64,000 nt of DNA from Leptotrichia shahii. Its GTDB lineage: Bacteria > Fusobacteriota > Fusobacteriia > Fusobacteriales > Leptotrichiaceae. Location of the stretch: assembly GCF_008327825.1 (NCBI RefSeq), contig NZ_AP019827.1, forward strand, positions 1,240,001 through 1,304,000, read 5' to 3'. This document shows, piece by piece, positions 18,545 to 27,433 of the stretch; within the stretch, counting starts at the first letter, position 1; the number at the start of each line of letters is the position of its first letter. Both the position numbers and the translations under genes were made by a program. The notes under the pieces were generated by a model. It made no database searches and was not told the origin of the DNA. It saw only the letters and a program-made list of their open reading frames with translations.

Positions 18545-19759
18545 TTAATCAACTAATACAGGATTAAAATCTTCAACCCAAGGCAGCCCAAATTTATTTA
18601 ACGCATCCATAAATGGATCTGGATTCATTTCTTCTACATTAAATACTCCCGGTTTTTTCCATTCACCTGTAAGCACCATTGCAGCTCCAATCATTGCTGG
18701 AACTCCTGTTGTATAGGAAATCGCCTGTGAGCTGACTTCCTTATAACATTCTTGATGGTCACAAACATTATAAACATAATAAGTTTTTTCAACTCCATCT
18801 TTTTTACCTCTAAAAATGTTTCCAATATTAGTTTTACCTTTTGTTCTAGGTCCAAGTGAAGCTGGATCAGGCAATACTGCTGTCAAAAATTGTAGTGGTA
18901 CAATTTGCTTTCCTTCAAATTCTATTGGCTCAATTGACGTCATTCCAACATTTTCCAGTACTTTTAGATGAGTCAGGTAACTTTGCCCAAAAGTCATAAA
19001 AAATCTAATTCTTTTAATTCCTTTTATATTTAACGCAAGTGATTCTAATTCTTCATGATGCAATAGATACATATCTTTTTCACCAATTTGTGGAAAATCA
19101 TATACCCGTTTAATTTCCATAGGCTTTGTTTCCACCCATTTTCCATCTTCCCAGTAACTTCCATTAGCTGTAACTTCCCTAATATTAATTTCAGGATTAA
19201 AATTTGTTGCAAACGGATAACCGTGATCCCCAGCATTTGCATCAAGAATATCAATATAATTTATTTCATCAAAATAATGCTTTTGTGCATAAGCCGAAAA
19301 TACTCCAGTAACACCTGGATCAAATCCACTTCCCAAAATAGCCGTAATCCCAGCTTTTTCAAATTTTTCCTTATAAGCCCATTGCCATTTATACTCAAAT
19401 TTGGCAGTATCTAACGGCTCATAGTTTGCTGTATCCAAATAGTCAGTCTTAGTTTCCAGACAAGCATCCATAATTGTCAAATCTTGATACGGCAAAGCCA
19501 CATTTATCACAATATCAGGCTTATATTCATTAATCAATGCCACCAATTCAGGCACATTATTAGCATCCACCTGTGCAGTCTGAATTTCAATTCTTCCAGC
19601 ATATTTGCTTTTTTCAATTCTTTCCTTAATTTCATCACATTTCGCCTTCGTACGGCTAGCAATCATAATCGAACTAAACACTTCTGAATTTTGTGCACAC
19701 TTATGGCAAACTACATTCGATACTCCTCCAGCTCCAATTACTAATGCTTTTTTTCCCAT
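18545..19759 (-). CDS. carboxynorspermidine dehydrogenase (saccharopine dehydrogenase family)
   Basis: A 404-residue protein with an N-terminal Rossmann loop VIGAGGVSNVV (residues 6-16) and the saccharopine-dehydrogenase fold. Stretches such as SGFDPGVTGVFSAYAQ and LDANAGDHGYPFATNFNPEIN are those of the carboxynorspermidine/carboxyspermidine synthases, which reductively join aspartate semialdehyde with a diamine. It would share aspartate semialdehyde with the lysine operon 3 kb away. The usual partner, carboxynorspermidine decarboxylase NspC, is not adjacent. Confidence 0.85.
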   Translation of the reverse strand: MGKKALVIGAGGVSNVVCHKCAQNSEVFSSIMIASRTKAKCDEIKERIEKSKYAGRIEIQTAQVDANNVPELVALINEYKPDIVINVALPYQDLTIMDACLETKTDYLDTANYEPLDTAKFEYKWQWAYKEKFEKAGITAILGSGFDPGVTGVFSAYAQKHYFDEINYIDILDANAGDHGYPFATNFNPEINIREVTANGSYWEDGKWVETKPMEIKRVYDFPQIGEKDMYLLHHEELESLALNIKGIKRIRFFMTFGQSYLTHLKVLENVGMTSIEPIEFEGKQIVPLQFLTAVLPDPASLGPRTKGKTNIGNIFRGKKDGVEKTYYVYNVCDHQECYKEVSSQAISYTTGVPAMIGAAMVLTGEWKKPGVFNVEEMNPDPFMDALNKFGLPWVEDFNPVLVD

Positions 19760-19827
19760 TATTTTCGCCTCCTCAAATTTACTTTATTTTTTACTTTAAG
19801 TATCACCTTTAATTCTTTTTTTATTAA

Positions 19828-19932
19828 TATACTCAAACTCATTTAAAATTAAACTGTTAAAAACTGTATAAAATAAAGTCTAAGTAAAATAATCATAGCT
19901 TTTGTGTTTGATTTTAAATCAATCTTACTATA
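19828..19932 (+). repeat. repeat C copy 1
   Basis: A 105-base element beginning TATACTCAAACTCATTTAAA and ending CTTACTATA, with the shared middle TCTAAGTAAAATAATCATAGC and the subterminal TTTTGTGTTTGATTTTAAAT. It matches copies at 24017, 53023 and 58733. Confidence 0.75.
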
Positions 19933-19986
19933 TTTATTATAGTATAAAATATTTATTCTGTAAATTATTTTTTTCAATTTTTTATT

Positions 19987-20238
19987 CTATTTAAAATTTA
20001 TTTCAGTTCCATTATCATAACTTTCAATCCTTCTTATGTAAATTCTTACTCTCCAATTATTTTTTCTCCTTCTTTCTAAGTTTAAATTTTTCCCTATTTC
20101 CTTAATATCTGCTTCTTTATCCAAATTAGGCACTTTATTTACAGTAAAACCTTCTTCTGTCATTTTTATCTATTCTTCAGCTACTTCCCTACTTAATTCT
20201 AAATTTTTAAAAAAACTTGAAGTTGCTATTTTTATCAC
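19987..20238 (-). pseudogene. decayed small gene with an in-frame stop
   Basis: An 84-codon frame runs from GTG at 20238 to TAA-type stop at 19987 but is broken by TAG at 20170-20172. Its downstream half reads as a 58-residue charged peptide from ATG 20163 (MTEEGFTVNK...). The composition is protein-like (Glu/Lys/Arg-rich, ending VRIYIRRIESYDNG), not random AT DNA. I recognise no family. It could instead be a short intact 58-residue gene; no convincing ribosome site precedes ATG 20163. Confidence 0.4.
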
Positions 20239-20349
20239 TTCGTTTAATTTTTACTTTCACAATAATATTATATCACATCTTATAATTTTTTCAATCTGAA
20301 TTTTTAAAATTAGATTAATATTTAAATATACCTAGAATTTTTAGTAATA

Positions 20350-20396
20350 CAAAAAATACTCAACTAGCAAATCATATCGCCATTTGAGTATTTTTA
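20350..20396 (-). terminator. intrinsic terminator after the DUF421 gene
   Basis: On the minus strand AAATACTCAA pairs with TTGAGTATTT across about 20 bases and ends in a T run. It begins about 15 bases after the DUF421 stop codon. Confidence 0.75.
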
Positions 20397-20411
20397 TTTC
20401 TTAAAATTTTT

Positions 20412-21044
20412 CTATTTCTTCACAATAAAAAGTTTTCCATTACCGCTGTATTCAACAATAAAAAGCTCGCTAATATTAGTGATATTATATTTTTCCAGCT
20501 CTTCTTTCAACCAAGCATCATCTTTTCCAATATGCTCTAGATTATCCTCTTGTATATTCCCTTCTGAAACCAGTAAATTTGAATAACCATCTTTACCTTT
20601 TTGGATAACTATAAGCTGTCCATTTGATTCCATGAAAGCATCTTTTATATCTGATATTTGCGTAATCCCTTTTGTTCTCAATTTAGTATAAAAATCAGGA
20701 ATAGAAAGTGTCGCCTGTGCAAAATTTTCTATCAACATTTTTCCATCTCTTATTAAATATACAACTTGTCCATCTATCATTTTTTTTACACTTTTATTTG
20801 TATTTTTTAGAAAATCAGTTATTGTCATTAGCAGTCCCCATATCAAAAGAACTATCAAAAACTGAATTATTGATATACTTGGACTGTAAATAACACCACC
20901 GATAATTCCCCCAAGAACATAGTTACCTATCTGATCTTCTGTTGATGTTGGTGCCAATTGGCTTCGTCCATTTAAATTCATAAATAAAACTAATGCAATA
21001 AATCCGATTGTAAGTTTTATTGCTACAAGAATTATGAAATCCAA
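20412..21044 (-). CDS. DUF421 (YetF-like) membrane protein
   Basis: A 210-residue protein. Two to three hydrophobic helices fill the first 80 residues (AIKLTIGFIALVLFMNL, then IIQFLIVLLIWGLLM), followed by the cytosolic DUF421 domain with the familiar VVYLIRDGKMLIENFAQATLS segment and a C-terminal beta-rich part. The family is of unknown biochemical role and often occurs beside DUF3290, exactly as here (gap of 48 bases). The pair is probably a membrane complex. Confidence 0.83.
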   Translation of the reverse strand: MDFIILVAIKLTIGFIALVLFMNLNGRSQLAPTSTEDQIGNYVLGGIIGGVIYSPSISIIQFLIVLLIWGLLMTITDFLKNTNKSVKKMIDGQVVYLIRDGKMLIENFAQATLSIPDFYTKLRTKGITQISDIKDAFMESNGQLIVIQKGKDGYSNLLVSEGNIQEDNLEHIGKDDAWLKEELEKYNITNISELFIVEYSGNGKLFIVKK

Positions 21045-21092
21045 AATTACATCATCTTCCTTTCTTTATATATTTTTCCAGCTTAAATGCCA

Positions 21093-21536
21093 TTATTCTT
21101 TAATTGTTTTAACTTCATCCACATAAGGCACTGTCATTTGTTCAACCAAGATATTATTTCCTACCCAGTGAATTTGGTAAAATTTGTCTTTTATTTTATA
21201 AACGGTATCTTCTGTTATTTCAGGTGTATTTATAAAAATATCATTTTCGTTAACTTTAAATTTTTCAGATAATTTTTTTATAACGCTTGCCGAATTTTTA
21301 TAAACTTTTTCTTCGTTATTTTTAGCTCTATAATTATCATAATGATACAATGCAAATAAAAAGATAAACATCAATCCAAGCAAACTAAGCTGCTTATCCC
21401 TCAACGAAATACTTCCTTTAAACCATTTCCAAAATGCAAATACAATAAATGCAATTACAAAAATAATTACAACAAGAAAAAATTTATCTGTTACAAATTT
21501 TTGGTTTTCTAAATAATTAAAATTATAAAATTCCAT
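21093..21536 (-). CDS. DUF3290 membrane protein
   Basis: A 147-residue protein with two hydrophobic segments (residues about 18-38 and 51-67) joined by a short loop, and a soluble C-terminal domain of about 75 residues. Family membership is by overall pattern and its usual coupling to DUF421, which follows 48 bases downstream. No enzymatic motif is visible. It is the first gene of the two-gene unit. Confidence 0.78.
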   Translation of the reverse strand: MEFYNFNYLENQKFVTDKFFLVVIIFVIAFIVFAFWKWFKGSISLRDKQLSLLGLMFIFLFALYHYDNYRAKNNEEKVYKNSASVIKKLSEKFKVNENDIFINTPEITEDTVYKIKDKFYQIHWVGNNILVEQMTVPYVDEVKTIKE

Positions 21537-21854
21537 ATTTTTAGTATTTCTCTCCTTTCTAATAATTTTTATTTAGTCATTTGTAAAAGTCTGAAAAGTA
21601 CGATAAATACAGTATTTTACATTTAATTTTCTTCTTTTCTCCACTTTTGGACAAGGGGCTTAACCATAAATACTACTGTTATTCAATTTTACTTTTACAA
21701 CTGCCTAGATAATTTTTATTATTTATCTTAAATAAATTAAATGACTTTTTTAAATTTATCACAATTAATCAAACTTGTCAAACCTTTTTCAATCTTCAAA
21801 TCAAATTTACATAATTAAATATTTATGTTTGTAAAATTTTTTTTATTTCTATAA
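21537..21854. other. intergenic between divergent DUF3290 and ktrB
   Basis: No gene seen. Around 21651 a short ACAAGGGGCTTAACC resembles half of the A/B repeat core but no full element can be drawn. I looked for a c-di-AMP (ydaO) riboswitch before the potassium genes and did not find one. Confidence 0.4.
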
Positions 21855-21883
21855 TTGACAAAAAAAATTAAATGTGGTAAATT
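21855..21883 (+). promoter_or_regulatory. promoter of the Ktr operon
   Basis: TTGACA (21855-21860), a 17-base spacer and TAAATT (21878-21883) preceded by TG (extended -10). It lies about 50 bases upstream of the potassium transporter gene. Confidence 0.72.
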
Positions 21884-21935
21884 TATTTTAAAGAGTTAAA
21901 TAATTCAAAAAGGAAAAATGAATAGAGGAAATAAA

Positions 21936-23276
21936 ATGTTTTTTAAAAATAAATCTTTTTCACCATATATGACAATATTATTATCATTTGTAATAGTGAC
22001 AGTTTTAGGCGGAATCTTATTATCTTTGCCAATTTCTGTGAATTATGGAAAAAGTGTAAAGTTGATTGATGGATTTTTTATAGCAACTTCAGCTATTTGT
22101 GTGACAGGGCTTTCCAGTATTGATATTGGCAGTGTTTACAATACTTTCGGGCAAATTATAATTTTGATTTTGATACAGCTTGGAGGACTTGGGGTTATAA
22201 CGTTCACATCAGTTATAATTATTATGATTTCAAAGAAAATTGGATATTATACCAAAAAAATAGTTCAAGAAGATATAAACATTGACACAACTTTTAGAAT
22301 TGAAGAATATGTGAAAAAAGTTATTTTTTCTGTAATCTTGATTGAATTTATTGGAGCTGTTGTTTTATTTTTTGAATTTATAAAAAAGTTTAGTTTTTTT
22401 AAAGCAGTTTATTATTCACTTTTCCATTCTGTTTCAGCATTTTGCAATGCTGGATTTTCATTATTTTCAGACAATTTATATGGATTTAAAAATAGCTTCT
22501 TGATAAATATTACAATTCCGCTTTTGATATTTTTAGGTGGAATCGGATTTTCAACGATTTTAAATTGTTACAATGTTTTTAGAAAAAAAGAGGAAAGATT
22601 AACTTCAACGACTAAATTAAGCATTAAAATATCCATTTTTTTGATAATTGCAGGAACAATTGCGATGCTTATCTTAGAATATTCCAATAAAAGTACGATT
22701 GGAAACTTATCTTTTGTGCAAAAATTAGAAGCATCATTTTTTCAAAGTGTATCAACGAGAACCGCTGGATTTAACACAATTTCAATTTTAGGTCTAAAAA
22801 GGTCAACTTCACTTTTATTTATTATTTTAATGTTTATCGGCGCTTCTCCAGGCTCAACTGGTGGAGGAATAAAGACTACGACGCTTGGGCTTATAGTCTT
22901 AGGAACTTTGGCAACACTTAAAAATAAGGATGCAGTCGAATATGACAAGAGAAGTATTAGCTGGAGAATTTATAGCAAAGCAATCGCTATATTATTTATT
23001 TCACTTATTTATACGGTAATTTGTGTATTTTTATTAATTTTATTTGAAAGAAATAAAAATTTTCTGGATTTGGCATTTGAAGTATATTCAGCATTTGGAA
23101 CAGTTGGACTTTCTAGAGATTTGACACCAAGTCTTTCGGATATTTCAAAATTTATACTTATTGTTACAATGTTCGTTGGAAGAGTTGGACCGCTCACAAT
23201 CACTTTGGCATTGTCAAAGTCAAATTTAAAAAAAGGACATTATACCTATCCACAAGAAAATATTTTGATAGGATAA
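21936..23276 (+). CDS. ktrB: Trk/Ktr potassium transport membrane subunit
   Basis: About 446 residues with the four-repeat MPM architecture of TrkH/KtrB. The filter-type loops are visible: SAICVTGLSS, HSVSAFCNAGFS, STRTAGFNTI and SAFGTVGLSRD, each with the conserved glycine. Length fits KtrB better than TrkH. I choose the ATG of MFFKNK because AGAGGA lies at ideal distance; an ATG 18 bases earlier is also possible. It is followed after 15 bases by its regulatory subunit. Confidence 0.9.
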   Translation: MFFKNKSFSPYMTILLSFVIVTVLGGILLSLPISVNYGKSVKLIDGFFIATSAICVTGLSSIDIGSVYNTFGQIIILILIQLGGLGVITFTSVIIIMISKKIGYYTKKIVQEDINIDTTFRIEEYVKKVIFSVILIEFIGAVVLFFEFIKKFSFFKAVYYSLFHSVSAFCNAGFSLFSDNLYGFKNSFLINITIPLLIFLGGIGFSTILNCYNVFRKKEERLTSTTKLSIKISIFLIIAGTIAMLILEYSNKSTIGNLSFVQKLEASFFQSVSTRTAGFNTISILGLKRSTSLLFIILMFIGASPGSTGGGIKTTTLGLIVLGTLATLKNKDAVEYDKRSISWRIYSKAIAILFISLIYTVICVFLLILFERNKNFLDLAFEVYSAFGTVGLSRDLTPSLSDISKFILIVTMFVGRVGPLTITLALSKSNLKKGHYTYPQENILIG

Positions 23277-23291
23277 TTTTGAGGAGGAAAA

Positions 23292-23963
23292 ATGGCAGGA
23301 TATTTAGTTATAGGAGCAGGAAAATTCGGGAGAAGTATTGCAAAAACACTTTATAGACACAATGAAACTGTACTTGTAATCGACAAAAATGAGGAACTTA
23401 TACAGCAAATAATAGACGATGGTACCGTCGGAGAAGCAGTTTCTTTTGATGTAACAGAAGAAAATTCACTAAAGAAAATGGTAAATAGCGATGATTTTGA
23501 GGTAGCATTTATTTGTATTGAGGGCAGTTTGCAAACAAGTGCATTAGTTACGGTTATGTTAAAAGAATTAGGAATAAAAACTATTATTTGTAAAGCTATT
23601 ACAAAAATTGAAGGAAAGGTTTTGGAAAAAATTGGAGCGACCAAAGTTGTATTTCCCGATGAAACCGTTGGAAGAGATTTAGCTTTTGAATTTTTAAAGC
23701 CAGATGTCACAGAACATTTAAAATTTTCTGAAAAATACAGAATTTTTGAATTTAAAGTTCCAAAAAAAATTATAGGAAAAAACCTTGTTGAGTTAGATTT
23801 GAGGAAAAAATATGAAATGAATGTAATTGGAATAAAAAGGGAGGGTGAAGAACTAAGAATATCACTCTTGCCAAATGAAAATATTTTAGAAAATGATATG
23901 CTCTTAGTCATTGCAAATGTTGGAAAGATGATACAATTTAATAAAGAGTATTTGGAAAATTAA
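23292..23963 (+). CDS. ktrA: Ktr potassium uptake regulatory subunit
   Basis: A 223-residue RCK protein with an N-terminal RCK_N Rossmann fold (GAGKFGRSIAKTL at residues 7-19, then the acidic VIDKNEE strand end) and a C-terminal RCK_C domain from about residue 135. KtrA rings bind ATP/ADP and c-di-AMP in related bacteria and gate KtrB. GGAGG precedes the ATG. Together with ktrB it is a complete uptake system. Confidence 0.93.
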   Translation: MAGYLVIGAGKFGRSIAKTLYRHNETVLVIDKNEELIQQIIDDGTVGEAVSFDVTEENSLKKMVNSDDFEVAFICIEGSLQTSALVTVMLKELGIKTIICKAITKIEGKVLEKIGATKVVFPDETVGRDLAFEFLKPDVTEHLKFSEKYRIFEFKVPKKIIGKNLVELDLRKKYEMNVIGIKREGEELRISLLPNENILENDMLLVIANVGKMIQFNKEYLEN

Positions 23964-24016
23964 TACTATTCTTTTGAAATAATGAATTTATACTAAATCC
24001 ATTATTCCAGTGGAAA

Positions 24017-24122
24017 TATACTCTAACCAATTTAAAATCGAACTATTAAAGATTATATAAACTTAGGATTTAAATAAAATAGTCAGAGCTTTTGAGTTCT
24101 GTTTTAAATCAATTTTACTATA
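24017..24122 (+). repeat. repeat C copy 2
   Basis: A 106-base element from TATACTCTAACCAATTT to ATTTTACTATA. The interior AAACTTAGGATTTAAATAAA and AGAGCTTTTGAGTTCTG align with the other C copies. It lies just after ktrA. Confidence 0.75.
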
Positions 24123-24137
24123 AAATTTTAAGAATGT

Positions 24138-24187
24138 AAAAAAGGATTGACAGCTGTATAACAGAAGTTAATCCTCTTACTTTTTTA
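24138..24187. terminator. bidirectional terminator between ktrA and the Sel1 gene
   Basis: AGGATTGAC (24143-24151) pairs with GTTAATCCT (24167-24175) and a CTGT/ACAG inner helix caps it. T-rich on one side and A-rich on the other, so it can act on both converging genes. Confidence 0.8.
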
Positions 24188-24241
24188 TTATTAACAAAAT
24201 ATAAAATTTATTATTTTAAATCTTTCAATATAAAAGTTATT

Positions 24242-24835
24242 TTACTTTTTCAAATTTTCTTCCAATACTTTCAAATTATTCTTTGCATGCTCATCTCCCA
24301 ATGCCGCAGCCTTTAAAAACCATTTTTTTGATTCCTTAAAATTCCCTTCATTTCCAAAAATCATTCCTAACCTATTCATCGCATCAATATCATTTTTCCA
24401 AGCCAAATGCAAATACAAGTCTTTTGCCTTCTCAATCTGATTTGTACTATTGTAAAATATAAGCAAATTCTTTTCTGCACCTTCACAATTTTTCTCAGCC
24501 GACTCCAAATAATATTTTTCCGCCTCTTCAATTTTCCCATATTGCTCATACAGAATTGCCAAATTATTCAAGGCATCATAATCATTATTTTTAATTGCAA
24601 TCAAATAATACTTTTCTGCATTTTTAAAATCATGCCGACTGGCATACAAATATCCCAGATTATTGGCATATTCATAATCTCCAGCTTCAATTGCCTTCAA
24701 AAACCATTTTTCTGCATTTTCATCTTCATAGTTATTTTGAAAAATAAGAGCAATTTCATTCATAGCCTTTGTATCTCCAGACTGAATCCTTTTAATATAT
24801 TTATCAAATAACTTATCCATTCCAGTTTTTTTCAT
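24242..24835 (-). CDS. Sel1/TPR-repeat protein
   Basis: A 197-residue cytosolic repeat protein with about five Sel1-like units of 36 residues, marked by A(L/W)KNND-type turns and EKWFLKAIEAGD, EKYYLIAIKNND, EKYYLESAEKN and KKWFLKAAALGD. No signal peptide. It starts 22 bases after topA with a good AGAAGGTG site, so it is probably co-transcribed with topA. Function unknown; scaffold role inferred. Confidence 0.75.
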   Translation of the reverse strand: MKKTGMDKLFDKYIKRIQSGDTKAMNEIALIFQNNYEDENAEKWFLKAIEAGDYEYANNLGYLYASRHDFKNAEKYYLIAIKNNDYDALNNLAILYEQYGKIEEAEKYYLESAEKNCEGAEKNLLIFYNSTNQIEKAKDLYLHLAWKNDIDAMNRLGMIFGNEGNFKESKKWFLKAAALGDEHAKNNLKVLEENLKK

Positions 24836-24856
24836 ACTTTTTTCACCTTCTCGCCT

Positions 24857-27250
24857 TTATGATTTTTTAGTCGTTTTCTTCTTTTTCACTGTTGCTGTTT
24901 TTTTAGTTTTTGCAGCAGATGTTTTTGCTTTAGAAGTCGATTTTTTAACTGTTTTTTTAGAAGCTGCTTTTTTAGTTTTTGTTTTTTCTTCCTTTTCAGT
25001 CACTCTTGTCACTTTTCCAGTTTTTATATTTTTTATTGTCTTACATTCTGGATAACCTGTACAAGCAAGGAATTTTCCAAATCTTCCAGTTTTTATTTCA
25101 TAAGGTTTTCCACAAAACTCGCAAACTCCAGCTTCTTCTATTATTTTCCTGTCAATTTCAAAAAGCCGTTTCATCTCCTCATTTATTTGCAAAACGCCAT
25201 CCAGCTCAATTACAGAACCTTTTCTATATTTTTGCTTCAATTCCAGCGGCAGTGACATTCGTTTTTCATCTGCTTCATAATTTTCGCTTTCAAGATATTC
25301 CCCAAATCTTCCGACTTTTAATACGTATTTTACTCCATTTTCATCAAAATAATCAGTCGGGATTCCCTTTTTGTTATTTTGAAGTTTTTCAACCGCTTCC
25401 TTTACAAAAATTTCTCCCTTTCTAATCTCTTCAGGCGATACAGGAATTCCCTTTAATGAAATTTTTTCCTTTTCATTTGTTTCACTTATCAAATATTTTC
25501 CATACAATCCAGTTTTTAAAACCATTGGATTCCCTTCAGAATCCATCACATCCGCTACAACTCTACGAGTTTTTATTTCATCAATTTCCTTTTCAAACTT
25601 TACAATATCCTTTTCCAGCGAACTATAAAAATCCCTTAAAAGCTGAACCCATTCAACAGTTCCTTCCTCAACTTTATCCAAATCCTTTTCCATATTCGCA
25701 GTAAATTTCACATTCATAATGTCTTTAAAATTTTTTACAAGCTCATCTTTTACTTCATATCCCAAATATGTCGGAAAAAAACGTTTTTCAATAATTTCCA
25801 CATATTCCCTTGTTTTCAAAGTTTCAACAATTGAAGCATAGGTTGATGGACGTCCGATTCCTTCAGATTCTAATTTTTTTACAAGAGTAGCTTCTGAAAA
25901 TCTTGTTGGCGGCTTTGTAATTCCTTCTTCGATATTTAATTTTTCAATTGGATGAACGCTTCCTTCTTTTAATTCTGGAAAATCTCCAGTCTTAATTTCA
26001 TCTTCATCTTTAAAAATCTTGTAATATCCATCAAAAATAACTTTATTAATTGTTCCTCTAAAAAGGTATTCTTTATTTACAGCATTAATTTGCATTTGCT
26101 CATACTGCATCGCAGCAAACTGTGAAACTAAAAATCTATCCCAAATTAACTTATACAGCTTATATTGATCATTTGTCAAATATCCCTTTATTTCATCAGG
26201 AACTAAGTTTATATCAGATGGACGAATTCCTTCATGGGCATCTTGAACATTTGATTTTGAATTTTTTACGATATATTTTCCTACATATTTTTCACCATAA
26301 TTTTGAGTAATATAATCCTTTGCCATATTTATTGCATCAACAGAAATCCTTGTCGAATCTGTTCTCATATAAGTTATAAGTCCTTTATTTTCTCCATTAA
26401 TCGGAAGCCCCTCATAAAGCTGCTGTGCAATTCTCATAGTCTTGCTTGCACCATACCCAAGATATGATGAAGCAAGCTGCTGTAACGTACTCGTTTTAAA
26501 TACAAGTGGCGGTTTTTGAGATTTTTTCTTAATTTCTATTTTTTCAAGTGTCAATGATTCATTTTTCAAGTCTTTTTTTAGTTTTTTTATAACTTTTTCA
26601 TCAAATATTTTATTCACTTTTTCATCTGCAATTTTTACTAAATTAAGGTTAATATCTTTTTCAATTAATGTACTGACTTCCCAATATTTTTGGGGAACAA
26701 ACGCATTTATTTCATCTTCCAGGTCGCAAATCAACTTTAACGCAACCGACTGAACCCGTCCAGCACTTGCATTACGATTAATTATTTTCCATAAAAGCGG
26801 ACTTATTTTATAACCAACTATCCTATCCAGCAATCTTCTAGCCTGCTGTGCATTCACAAGATTATCATTGATATCCCTTGGATTCTTAATCGCATTATTT
26901 ACAGCTGTCTTCGTTATCTCATTAAATTCAATTCTCCTAGTTTTATCAGGCTGCTTAATATAATTAAAAATATGCCAGGCAATAGCTTCCCCTTCCCTAT
27001 CCTGATCCGAAGCCAGATAAACATTGCTTGCCTTTTTTGCCTTTTCCTTTAATTTCTTTAAAACCTCGCCTTTTCCTTTTATAACCTTATACTGAGGTTC
27101 AAAATTATTTTCCACATCTATTCCAATTTTAGTTTTTGGCAAATCAATCACGTGTCCATAAGATGCAACAACTTCGTAATTCCTCCCAAGTATTTTTTCA
27201 ATGGTCTTTGCCTTTGATGGTGATTCAACAATAACTAACTTTCTAGCCAA
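24857..27250 (-). CDS. topA: DNA topoisomerase I
   Basis: A 797-residue type IA topoisomerase relaxing negative supercoils. The TOPRIM domain at the N-terminus carries E9 and D82/D84 (SDQDREGE), and the DNA-linking tyrosine is Y294 in ITYMRTDST. One four-cysteine zinc finger (CEFC...C...C) lies near residues 708-735. The C-terminal tail of about 45 residues is almost entirely Lys, Thr, Ser and Ala, histone-H1-like, replacing the additional zinc fingers of E. coli TopA. It follows dprA after 183 bases that contain repeat A. Confidence 0.96.
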   Translation of the reverse strand: MARKLVIVESPSKAKTIEKILGRNYEVVASYGHVIDLPKTKIGIDVENNFEPQYKVIKGKGEVLKKLKEKAKKASNVYLASDQDREGEAIAWHIFNYIKQPDKTRRIEFNEITKTAVNNAIKNPRDINDNLVNAQQARRLLDRIVGYKISPLLWKIINRNASAGRVQSVALKLICDLEDEINAFVPQKYWEVSTLIEKDINLNLVKIADEKVNKIFDEKVIKKLKKDLKNESLTLEKIEIKKKSQKPPLVFKTSTLQQLASSYLGYGASKTMRIAQQLYEGLPINGENKGLITYMRTDSTRISVDAINMAKDYITQNYGEKYVGKYIVKNSKSNVQDAHEGIRPSDINLVPDEIKGYLTNDQYKLYKLIWDRFLVSQFAAMQYEQMQINAVNKEYLFRGTINKVIFDGYYKIFKDEDEIKTGDFPELKEGSVHPIEKLNIEEGITKPPTRFSEATLVKKLESEGIGRPSTYASIVETLKTREYVEIIEKRFFPTYLGYEVKDELVKNFKDIMNVKFTANMEKDLDKVEEGTVEWVQLLRDFYSSLEKDIVKFEKEIDEIKTRRVVADVMDSEGNPMVLKTGLYGKYLISETNEKEKISLKGIPVSPEEIRKGEIFVKEAVEKLQNNKKGIPTDYFDENGVKYVLKVGRFGEYLESENYEADEKRMSLPLELKQKYRKGSVIELDGVLQINEEMKRLFEIDRKIIEEAGVCEFCGKPYEIKTGRFGKFLACTGYPECKTIKNIKTGKVTRVTEKEEKTKTKKAASKKTVKKSTSKAKTSAAKTKKTATVKKKKTTKKS

Positions 27251-27299
27251 CTCTATTTCTCCTTGTTTCTTAACTATCTTTATATATAATTTTTACTAT

Positions 27300-27405
27300 T
27301 AGACCTGTTCAATAATTTAATTTTTTTGCACAAGGGGTCAAGCCCCCTTGCTCCAGAACATTTGTTTTATTAAATTTTAAATACATATATTTTAGAACAA
27401 GTCTA
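27300..27405 (+). repeat. repeat A copy 2 (best-preserved termini)
   Basis: A 106-base element bounded by inverted ends TAGACCTGTTC (27300-27310) and GAACAAGTCTA (27395-27405), differing at one position. The core CAAGGGGTCAAGCCCCCTTG is at 27331-27350, followed by the shared arm CAGAACATTTGTTTTATTAA. It lies between dprA and topA. Confidence 0.8.
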
Positions 27406-27433
27406 TTCTTGTTATCTTTTATTATTTTTAAAA

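Noticed and set aside
21537-21917. c-di-AMP (ydaO/yuaA) riboswitch before the Ktr genes
   Set aside because: The space between promoter and start codon is under 60 bases and lacks the conserved ydaO blocks.
23351-23911. 186-codon open frame on the minus strand opposite ktrA
   Set aside because: It mirrors the well-conserved ktrA gene, has no ribosome site and a Ser/Phe-rich composition typical of antisense frames in AT-rich DNA.
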